A DNA stretch of 64,000 nt, taken from the NCBI GenBank assembly GCA_009602735.1, contig WELA01009260.1:96693-160692 (forward strand), read 5' to 3'. Every line of letters starts with the position of its first letter. The first letter of the stretch is position 1. The position numbers were made by a program, and so were the translations under genes. A model generated the notes under the pieces. It was not told the origin of the DNA, searched no databases, and was given only the letters and a program-made list of their open reading frames with translations. The DNA is from Mesotaenium endlicherianum. Taxonomy: Eukaryota > Streptophyta > Zygnematophyceae > Zygnematales > Mesotaeniaceae. Shown piece by piece: positions 56,290-64,000 of the stretch.

Positions 56290-57190
56290 TGTAACGATCC
56301 GAGCTATTTTAGGCGTATTTGCGACGTTTTCCCAATTACCTAAAGTACGTTATACTATTTATCATATTATTTGATAAATGATTGCATCATGTTCAGTTAT
56401 TTGCCACACGCGTGTGTCGATTAATTCCTGGTCGATTGGCGAAACGACCGAGATACCATTGCAAAAAGCGTCGTAACGTAAGTCGACTACTTCGCAAAAG
56501 TACAACATAATTATTCATAAAGTTACTTTGATTAATTATGAGATGATTTCTTAAGTTGATTTGATTGTCATTATTTCGGATAATGCACAATCACAGGTTT
56601 TGCATTTACGACCAGTCGTTAATACGAAGAAACAATTGTAAAAGTCAAATGACACATAATATGCAAAGCCACTTTGCATCCGAGTGGATTCAAACCCGCG
56701 ACCTGTCGTTTGAAACGTTCACACCTAACCGATTGGCGAAGTAGTTTTCATAACTACCGGTTCATGACAAAGAACGTGTACGCGACTCTGCGAACAGTCG
56801 CGACTTTTCAAAAAGTTGCGTGAACGCGAATACGCTCGTTTGGCGTGAAACGGTTTTTCGAAAATCGTCGAAAAGTCTCCAAACGGCCAAACGGCACGTT
56901 TCGAGCATTTGGCCGAATGGGTCGTACCCCTTCGTCCGTTCACGTTGAATATGAACCAGTGCCCTAGGTGGTGACTTGAAGCAGTCCAGTGCCTCATGTC
57001 GTGCAAGTATAAATACTTGCAAGAGTCATTGTGAGCGCAACTCTCACAAGCACACATTCTACGTTAGTTTTCATTTTTGCTTTCTCAAGGATTTGTCAAT
57101 TTGCACAAGTATATAGACTTTCTTTCCACTTCATTTAAATATTCCTTGAATACTGAGGAAAAGATCCTCTCAGAAAGCAGAAACGTTACA
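56290..57190 (+). repeat. Element N 3' LTR
   Basis: A 901-bp repeat starting TGTAACGATCCGAGC and ending AACGTTACA, matching 23592-24508 with scattered changes. A purine-rich GGGGGCAGGAA precedes it. It is followed not by host or M sequence but by a TRIM internal region. Confidence 0.9.
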
Positions 57191-57527
57191 TTGGTATCGG
57201 AGTGCAAACGTACGCAACCGTGTCCAGGAGACGAGGGTTCAAACCCCGCGGGGGGCAAAACTCGTCGATGGTACGACTGTACGGCGATCTTTGGATTGTG
57301 CGAAGAAAGGACACTATCCCAAAACAATGTCCCTCACGGGTGCCGGAGCTTGAGTGCCCGAGACGTGCACACATGTAGGTGGGAGGAGTGTAACGATTCG
57401 TCGCGTGGCCGGATGCGGCGCGTGCGACACGTTGCGTGGAGCGATAGAAGTGTCGGTTTGAATTGTATAAGTACAATTGGCGCGTGATCAAAGTACCTCA
57501 AATTACCTTTTTGTTCGTATTGCTACA
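57191..57527 (+). mobile_element. TRIM body and LTR fused to the N 3' LTR
   Basis: 57191-57388 is the TRIM internal domain (TTGGTATCGGAGTGC start, GTGGGAGGAG end), and 57389-57527 is a 139-bp TRIM LTR (TGTAACGATTCG...GCTACA). In place of the expected left TRIM LTR stands the N LTR, which shares the TGTAACGATCCG start, TACA end and primer site. The joint lies exactly at LTR/primer site. No matching target duplication was found between 23587-23591 and 57528-57532. Confidence 0.85.
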
Positions 57528-58119
57528 TCATACGCTTGGTTTGCCCATCTGATTGCGAGTGGTAAGCAGTGGACATATCCAGCGATGTTCCCAAGTTCTT
57601 GAAAAGGTTTTTCCAAAAATGAGTTGCGAATCTTGGATCTCTAGCCGACACAATTCTTGATGGTAGTCCATGGAGTCGGAAGATGTTGTCAAAGATGAGT
57701 TTTGCAAGTTGTGGTGTTGTAGCTTTAGTCGTTGTGTCTATCCACCACCGTGAGTATTGCATTATGGCCTCGAGGAGTCACGGGCAGGTCCACGTAAGGT
57801 CCATTGAGATGTCCGTCCATTGCCTTTCTGGGATTGGTAGTTGTTGGAGGAGTCCTCCCGCCTTTTGTGATGATGGCTTGACTCTTTGGCATGTGTCACA
57901 GCTCCTGCAGTATTCCTTGACTTGCTTAGACATGCTTGGCCAGCAATAAGTCCTGGCTAGAACGCCCGTGGTCTTGAGTATCTTAAAGAGTCCTCCAAGA
58001 GGGTTGTCGTGTGCTTCTCGTAGAAGCAAGAGCCGGAGGTCTAAGTCATTAGGAGCACATCTCTGGCCCGTGTCTTGCCTCACCCAATAACTGCCTTCTT
58101 GCTTCTTGTATGGGTCCAA
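57528..58119 (-). CDS. Element P integrase, partial
   Basis: Zinc module CRSCDTCQRVKPS and preceding His residues (LLLREAHDNPLGG), then the core with WTDISMDLTW and SARDPRFATHFWKNLFK and SQSDGQTKR. The reading is cut off by the TRIM LTR at 57527 and is broken elsewhere. Confidence 0.8.
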
Positions 58120-58153
58120 GGCTGCTTCTCCGTTCTTGTAGTAAGGGTCTTTT

Positions 58154-58832
58154 TCATAGGCGGCTGAAAATCAAGCTTCTAGATCTGTCTTCAGGGATGT
58201 CATCACTGCGTTTAATTGTAGTCGGGTTTGTCTTGCCGGGCTGAAACTGAATTGTGATGTTGTATTGTTGCAAGTATTCACTCCATCTTGCTTGTCTCCT
58301 TGAGAGATACTGCTGCGTCTGGAGGTGCTTCAACGCCTCGTGGTCCGTAGTGACCAGCACCTTGCGTCCTTCAATGTAGCAGCGCCAAACCTTCAAGGCA
58401 TGTATAATCGCCAACGCCTCTCGCTCCGTGGTTGTATAATTTTGCTCGGCTGGATTTAGCTTCCTTGACTCGCAGGCAATGGATTGCAGTCCCTTGCCTT
58501 GGTCTTGGAGCAGGATTGCTCCTATTGCATAGGAAGATGCATCGGTGATGACGTGAAAGGGCCAATCTGGGTTTGGACTTGGGAGTGTAAGCACCCGGGA
58601 TGTCGTCAATCTTTGCTTCAGTTGGTGAAATGCTTCCTCCTCTTTCTTGGTCCAAACATATGGCTTGTCCTTTTTGAGTAGATCCGTGAGAGGGGCTGCT
58701 ATGTGCAAGAAGCTCTGATGAATCTCCAGTACCAATTGGCAAATCCCTAGAATGATTAGAGTTCTTTCTTGGTAGTGGGGGTTGGCCATTCCTCCACCAC
58801 CGTGGTCTTCTTGGGATCCATCTTGATGCCAT
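58154..58832 (-). CDS. Element P RT thumb and RNase H (broken)
   Basis: Contains DLLKKDKPYVWTKKEEEAF and the RNase H stretch HVITDASSYAIGAILLQDQG with TTTEREALAIIHALKVWRCY and TTDHEALKHLQTQQYLSRRQ. Continues from the RT region at 58933-60237. Confidence 0.85.
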
Positions 58833-58932
58833 CAGCAGTCACGTGGAGACCTAGGAACTCCACTTCTTGTTTGGCAAAGTCGCACTTTGATACTTTTGCA
58901 AATAGCTTGTTTTGCTTCAATACTTCGAGGAC

Positions 58933-60237
58933 TTATTTCAATTGTCTTGCATGCTCTTCAAGGGTCTTGCTGTAGATAAGGATGTCGTTGATGAATACCA
59001 CCACAAATTTGTCCAACATGGGCTGAAATATGGTGTTCATCATAGTCATGAAAGTGGTTGGCGCGTTGGTGAGTCCCAATGACAAGACCATGAACTCAAA
59101 ATGTCCGTATCTTGTCTTGCATGCCGTCTTCTCTATGTCAGGTTCAGCGATGCGAATCTGGTGGTAACCGTTTCTCAAGTCCACCTTCGTGAAGTACTTG
59201 GCTCCAACCAGCCGGTCCATGAGCTCATCCATGCGCGGCAACGGGTATTGATTCTTGATGGGAATCTTGTTGAGGGCGCGATAGTCCACACACATCCTCA
59301 AGGTACCATCCTTCTTCTTGACAAACAGCACCGGGGCTCCAAATGGCGGCTTGCTAGGTCGAATGAAGCCATGCTCATGTAGCTCCTTAATTTGCTTCTT
59401 GACTTCGTCTAGCTCCGTGTATGACATCTTGAACGTCGACCGAGAGATGGGCTTGCTTCCGGGCTCCAACTCTATCTTGTGGTCTACGAATCTGTTGGGG
59501 GGTAGGCCCTTGGGCAATTCCGGGGAGAACACTTCTTTGTAGTCCTCAAAGACTTCTTGTATCTCCTTGGGAACGGGGCTGCCTTCTTGACTCTCGATGT
59601 CTTTCTTGATGTCTTTTGGCGTGATCAAGGCCAAAAGAAGCTCGTGTCCCTTCCTCACAAGTCTCTTGAGTTGGAGGGCGGACAATAGTATCTCGTGTGC
59701 CGGCTTCTGGATGTCTTGGGTCTGGATATTCTGGATTGCGCGCAAAATACAGATTCTTGAAGTGATGTCATTCTTGATCTTGATAGTACCGGTCCTCCAA
59801 TCAACTTGGGGGTTGTGCTTGGTCAACCAAGGCGTCCCTAGGATGACGTCGTACTTGCCCAATTGCATGGGAGAGAACACTACTCTATCCTTGAAGGACT
59901 TGATAGAGAGTGCCAAGGGGTACGTCTTCTTGGAAGGGGTAGTGTAGGAGAATCCGTCGGGCATCATAATCTCCTCGTCATGGTCAAGAGTTCGCATAGT
60001 AATGCCCTGCTTGGTGGCAAAATTTGCAGCGATGAAGTTGCCTTGAGCTCCGCTATCCACCAAGATGTGGACCTTCTCTCCTCCAGGGTAACCTGTGGAA
60101 CTCATGGGGGCTGGAATGTCGTCTTCAACGGGGGTCTCCACTTCACTTGGCTTGTTTGTTTCTCGTGAAGTGGGTCTTGGGGTGGTAGGCTCCTGGCCTA
60201 CCGGCGCTGTTCGTTTTTTGACAACTTTTTGGAGCAT
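58933..60237 (-). CDS. Element P protease and reverse transcriptase
   Basis: Protease active site [19 protein letters not shown] (DSGA), a flap-like segment and [14 protein letters not shown] follows with [53 protein letters not shown] and a fingers/palm region up to [10 protein letters not shown]. About 434 residues in one reading. Ty3/gypsy type. Confidence 0.9.
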   Translation of the reverse strand: MLQKVVKKRTAPVGQEPTTPRPTSRETNKPSEVETPVEDDIPAPMSSTGYPGGEKVHILVDSGAQGNFIAANFATKQGITMRTLDHDEEIMMPDGFSYTTPSKKTYPLALSIKSFKDRVVFSPMQLGKYDVILGTPWLTKHNPQVDWRTGTIKIKNDITSRICILRAIQNIQTQDIQKPAHEILLSALQLKRLVRKGHELLLALITPKDIKKDIESQEGSPVPKEIQEVFEDYKEVFSPELPKGLPPNRFVDHKIELEPGSKPISRSTFKMSYTELDEVKKQIKELHEHGFIRPSKPPFGAPVLFVKKKDGTLRMCVDYRALNKIPIKNQYPLPRMDELMDRLVGAKYFTKVDLRNGYHQIRIAEPDIEKTACKTRYGHFEFMVLSLGLTNAPTTFMTMMNTIFQPMLDKFVVVFINDILIYSKTLEEHARQLK

Positions 60238-61410
60238 GAGAGTGCACGATGGCCCTTTTTCTTACAATAAAAGCATAGTCCAGCCGTCATAAGAGCTTCT
60301 TTTTCAGCCGGGGAGAGTCTTGCTTTCACTTCTTGCTGGTTTCTTGCATCATAAGTGTCATTGGAGGGTCTTCCACTTTTCCGGGCAGCCGCTGGGTCTC
60401 TTTTAATAACTCTAGTTTCCATGCGTGTGGGTCCAGATTCAGATGTGGAAGGGGCTGCGTACACCCGCGTCGTTGATGCCTGTGAAGATGAAGGCAATGA
60501 ATGCTTGAAATCCAAGGTACCCACCTTTTGGGCCACTTCAATGATCTTTGAGAAGTTCGTCAAGTCGCGTAATTCCATTTCCTTTACCACCTTGGGCTTG
60601 AGGCCAAAGATGTAGCTATCAATCTTCTCCTCGTGAGACATGTTGGGGATCTCAAGAGTGAGGGCGTGAAATTTGGATGTATACTCTTGAACGGACGTTG
60701 TTTGCTTGAAATGGTGGAGCTTTCGTCGGACAATCTTCTCCGCATTGATGGGCATGAATTGCTTCTTGAGGGCCTCACGAAAATCTGCCCATCTTGCATA
60801 TGATGGTGGGGGCTCTTGGCCGAGCATGGGGTGCGCCATAGCTTGATATATAGCCGCTTGATAGTTACGCCACCATGATGTTGCTGCTCCTCTAAGTAAG
60901 GGAACGGCAAAGGGAACGTAGTGCTCCTCAGGTACTTCAAGGAATGCGAGGTACGTCTCCACTTGGTAGAGCCATAAATTCAGGTTGGCTCCTTTTTCGG
61001 GGTTGAAATGTTTGCCGGACTTGATGAGTTTCCTTGCTCTTGTAGGCTCTTGTGGAGGCGCTTGAGCCGGGGCTGGATTTTGAGCGTTGCTTGCAATAGG
61101 GGCAACCATGGCAGCCATAGCTTCTCTTGGCGCTTGCACAGTCGCTTCAAAGGTGACCAAGCCCACTTGGTTGTGGACGGTCATTAGGAAGGCTGCCCAC
61201 TCATTTGCGGGAACTCCTTGTGGTGGGGTCAACTCTGCTATAGCGACTGCCACGGAATTTGACGGTGCTCCTCCTTATGGTGCTTCTTGTTGTTGCAAAT
61301 TTTCTTGAGTGGGCTCTCCTATCGGCGTTGGAGGAGAATCTCTTGGAGATGAAGTGCTTCCTTCAAAAGCTTGCTGTTGGTCTTGCGGATCGGCCATCTT
61401 CTTGTGCTGC
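60198..61410 (-). CDS. Element P gag
   Basis: Pro/Gln-rich N-terminus, capsid domain ([65 protein letters not shown]) and a CCHC knuckle [14 protein letters not shown] near 60230-60275. Overlaps the start of the protease reading slightly, as in elements that use frameshift or separate contexts. At least one break near its N-terminus. Confidence 0.88.
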
Positions 61411-61435
61411 CAAAGTGCCTCCAATACCACCAAAG

Positions 61436-61933
61436 TGAAACAGATAGATAAAGTACTTAGTAAAATAGAATACTTTATCTATTCAAGACAAGAATCTCCG
61501 GACACAAGTTGTAGCTTCTTTGAAAAAAATCTGGCTTCTTAAAAGTATGTATATCTCTGGAATTTGGCACGTACAAAAGTGATTCTGAAATGTCTTTCTA
61601 TGTTCTAGCTCTTGTTGATATACTTGCTACATAAGTAATTTCTAGGAAGGTGCATGTTGATGTGTTGGCACCCAACACATCCCAAAACTTGCCACCTCTT
61701 TCTAGAATAATGTACACATGTCCTTTTGACCTAAAAATGGCACATTTGGCTTTTGCCACATGGAGTTCTTCTTGGTCCTTCCTCTAACTTTGAAAATGCC
61801 TTAGAAGGTTCAAAGGACATGAACCAAGTCACTAGAGTATCTATTCACACTTGACTCCACACAATACTACTCCAATATATTCAAAAGCATTAAAATATAT
61901 GCAAACTAATATATTATAACTCAAATCTCTACA
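61436..61933 (-). repeat. Element P 5' LTR
   Basis: Minus orientation, 498 bp, starting TGTAGAGATTTGAG and ending ATCTATCTGTTTCA. A TATA-like GTATATCAACAAG lies about 190 bases before the end (TATAAA in the copy at 63602-64000). Confidence 0.85.
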
Positions 61934-62699
61934 AGCGTGCTTGCTTAACTTTTTGGTCTACGTTCACGCCTATGTGGCCTTAGAGCCTATGTCGCCTGAG
62001 GTGGCTGCTTAGATTATGTCAACCTCACCACAGGTCCATAGCTAAGGTGGCTTTCTCACGCAGCCTCACCTCACTTGGCACTTGCCAGGGTGGCTGCTCA
62101 GTCAGCGATGCCTTTTCTGGCAGCTGCTGGTGTGGACCGTTTGTTGGTCCTAGCATGGTCAGCTTTCCAGCAAACTTGGCTCGTCAAACCCCACCTATTC
62201 CCGAGTGTCGACTTTGACTTAGCACAGTCACGCTTTCGTGTGACTTGTAGTTTGACTGTCCATGCTGACCATAGAGAGGGTAGTCATTTGGTCGTTGAGT
62301 CAACGTTGACTTTCCGAACCTGGGCGGCCGTGACTTGAGTCACGCGTGTGTCGCCGTCAAATTTTTAACAATCGCGACGACTGTGTGCCTAGCGGCGTTG
62401 GAGCCTAGGCACGTGTGTGGCTTTCCAACAGGTGTGTTGTTGACCTAGTCGATGTTGTGGTGGTCCTTTGTGCGCGTGGGCTTCTCATGGTCGACTGGTC
62501 GATGCGTCTTTGCACGTGGAGAAGTGATCTGGTCGATTGCCTTTCACACGTGTGTCAATGACAGGCTGACCACGTTCTAGTCTCTCTGCACTTGCACCAT
62601 CCAATGAAAGGAGCCAGCACTTGGTCTTTTTCACACTGAGTTGATCTTTCTCAGCTTTCAGTTCTGGACAATAATTTTGCCAAAAAAATTCCACCAATG
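61934..62699. other. Non-coding or unassigned sequence rich in TGAC/GTCA words
   Basis: No gene is seen. Many TTGAC, GTCAA, GTCGA and TGACC words occur between about 62140 and 62600. It lies between the P LTR and the M-like gag and may be part of that element. A weak minus-strand reading at 62485-62706 continues past the zinc knuckle of the gag fragment. Confidence 0.4.
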
Positions 62700-63601
62700 T
62701 ACACATATCTGTGCCTTGCTAGCGGACAATTGTTTAGCATCTGGGAACGGACAATCTCCCTTATGATGTCCTAATTTTCCACGGTTCTAACATCCTTATG
62801 CTGTTTCAAAAGTGTTGGCACGCTTAGCAAACACGTTAAAAGACTCGCTCTTCTTCTTAAAATGAAAGTGAGAGTTAGTGGCCTTAGGCGAGGAGGATTC
62901 CTCCTTCCCTCAGGAGCCATAAGCGTCTTGAAAGCCTCCTTGTACCAAACTATACCTTCTTTGACATTGCGTGCTATTTCAGTAGCCTCGTCGATATCTC
63001 AGTCGATTTCGCACTTTGCAAAAATGTGTGGTTTGACTTCACAATCCGTTTCCTTGCCCAAGCACAACATAAATTTTTCACCCACAATCCTGGGCTCATA
63101 GATTCTTGCCTTCTTGGCAAGATCCACCAATTGGGACTTAACCTCCATCACTGTTTCGTTCTTTTAACGAAAAAAATGCATGTATTTGTGCACTTTAACA
63201 TTGCGATCCTTATAGAAACGTTCTTCAAGCAACTTAAAGAAACGACGCAGGCAATGCTTAGGATCTAGCTGGTCATCCCCAGCTTTCATATGCCTACGGC
63301 AACCGGCCAAAGCTTGCGCGTGACTGGCTTTCGACGTGGCGGTGTCGCCTTGTTGACCATTAATGGTGGTGCTCTGTGTGTTACACGTTCTTGGGCATTC
63401 GCAATAATTTCAGGCAAGTCTGCACACACTCTCCATAATATTCTTACAGATCCAGCATCATCATTTTCACTAGCGGCCCTTTGTTGGCCTTCTCTGAGTT
63501 GCTGCAATACCTCTATTAGTTCTTGTGTTAATGCAGTTAAGTCTACGCTCTCAACAGGTACGGCAGGCACTACTCTTCCTGAAGATAAAGTAATCATCCT
63601 G
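62700..63601 (-). mobile_element. Second M-family gag fragment
   Basis: The minus-strand reading matches the middle and end of the M gag. Shared words are the LSSGR-VPA-PVESVDL block, REGQQRAA, NDDAGSV, ANAQERVT and the SRIVGEKFMLCLGK-like segment. It is truncated by a P LTR starting at 63602. The reading is broken several times. It shows that the M gag is a repeated family. Confidence 0.85.
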
Positions 63602-64000
63602 TGTAGTGATTTGAGTTATTATATATTAGTATGCATATATTTTAATGTTTTCAAATATATTTGGAGTAGTATTGTGTGGAGTCAAGTGTGAATAGGTACT
63701 CTAGTAACTTGGTTCATGTCTTTTGAACCATCCAAGGCATTTTCGAAGTTAGAGGAAAGACCTAGAAGAACTCCATGTGGCAAAAGTCGAATGTGCCAGT
63801 TTTAGGTCAAAAGGACATGTGTACATTATTCTAGAAAGAGGTGGCAAGTTTTGGGATGTGTTGGGTGCCAACACATCAACATACACCTTCCTAGAAATTA
63901 CTTATGTAGCAAGTATATAAACAAGAGCTAGAACATAGAAAGACATTCCAGAATCACTCTTGTACTTGCCAAAATCCAGAAATATATTAACTTTCAAGAA
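63602..64000 (+). repeat. Second P-family LTR, partial at the window edge
   Basis: Starts TGTAGTGATTTGAG and runs in plus orientation to the end of the window. It matches the minus-orientation LTR at 61436-61933 over its first 400 bases with a few percent change. It inserted into the M-like gag. TATA box: AAGTATATAAACAAGAGC near 63912-63929. Confidence 0.88.

Larger units (their letters stand above)
23592..57190 (+). mobile_element. Element N: Ty3/gypsy chromovirus split by nested insertions
   Basis: The 5' LTR is 23592-24508 and the 3' LTR 56290-57190; both begin TGTAACGATCCGAGC and end AACGTTACA. The primer site TTGGTATCGGAGCC follows at 24509. The left part holds a leader with 5S-like repeats and the protease (about 25803-26660). 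The right part holds reverse transcriptase, RNase H, integrase and chromodomain (53234-56149). The two halves are separated by a 26.6-kb G-family array with a CTTGG duplication at its edges (26661-26665 and 53234-53238). Own sequence without insertions is about 7 kb. No clear gag was seen. LTRs differ by several percent by eye, so N is older than its guests. It is broken at several places. Confidence 0.85.
57528..61933 (-). mobile_element. Element P: Ty3/gypsy element, 3' end missing
   Basis: Minus-strand element with 5' LTR 61436-61933, primer-site-like TGGTATTGGAGGCAC, gag, protease-RT, RNase H and part of integrase. It ends abruptly in integrase at 57528, where the TRIM LTR begins. No 3' LTR lies in the window. 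A second P LTR (plus orientation) starts at 63602. A few breaks in coding parts. Confidence 0.88.

Noticed and set aside
1-64000. Bacterial or organelle origin of the window
   Set aside because: Spliced genes, chromoviruses and nested LTR elements are typical of a nuclear genome; no ribosome-binding sites or operons are seen.

Overview
The window looks like a piece of a repeat-rich nuclear genome from a photosynthetic eukaryote, most likely a green or streptophyte alga (a charophyte such as Chara would fit, but this is not proven). The host genes have GT-AG introns. One host protein carries GRKLLQ repeats of a kind I associate with green algal proteins. The repeats are Ty3/gypsy elements with chromodomains and primer sites resembling the initiator-Met tRNA. 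One element carries a cytosine-5 DNA methyltransferase; from memory, that arrangement has been reported in the charophyte Klebsormidium and in dinoflagellates. Nothing bacterial is seen.

Region 1 (1 to about 16800) is host sequence. It holds a short plus-strand terminal exon (549-647), a minus-strand multi-exon gene for a probable secreted protein (4187-6105, with an 815-bp copy of its last two exons that is probably an assembly artefact), and a minus-strand three-exon gene (12026-15114). Assembled in phase, the last gene gives a 350-residue protein with an N-terminal LEM-like/HeH fold candidate and one C-terminal membrane helix, the layout of an inner nuclear membrane protein. The AT-rich stretch between the genes has only an LTR scrap.

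Region 2 (about 16800-23591) is element M, an LTR-retroelement fossil with gag (two zinc knuckles), a retropepsin-like segment and a captured C5 cytosine methyltransferase. It is interrupted by a tandem array of miniature LTR elements (TRIMs, 139-bp LTRs, 21274-22086).

Region 3 (23592-57190) is a Russian doll. Element N, a Ty3/gypsy chromovirus with LTRs of about 0.9 kb, is split by a tandem array of G-family chromoviruses (26666-53233, flanked by the 5-bp duplication CTTGG). The distal G unit is split in turn by an opposite-strand G element, G2 (28563-37405, duplication GGTAG), and by a solo LTR of another family (37899-38642, duplication GCGGA). Every G element carries an extra sense-strand ORF between integrase and the 3' LTR. 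It exists in two strongly diverged types although gag-pol is nearly the same, and it is preceded by a second copy of the polypurine tract.

Region 4 (57191-64000) holds a TRIM body fused to the N LTR, a truncated third Ty3/gypsy element P on the minus strand (57528-61933), a minus-strand gag fragment related to M (about 62700-63601), and the start of a second P LTR running off the window. Host and element genes show no functional cooperation. The interest lies in the captured genes (methyltransferase, extra ORF), in Pol III-like sequences (tRNA-like and 5S-like) inside LTRs and leaders, and in the LEM-like host gene.
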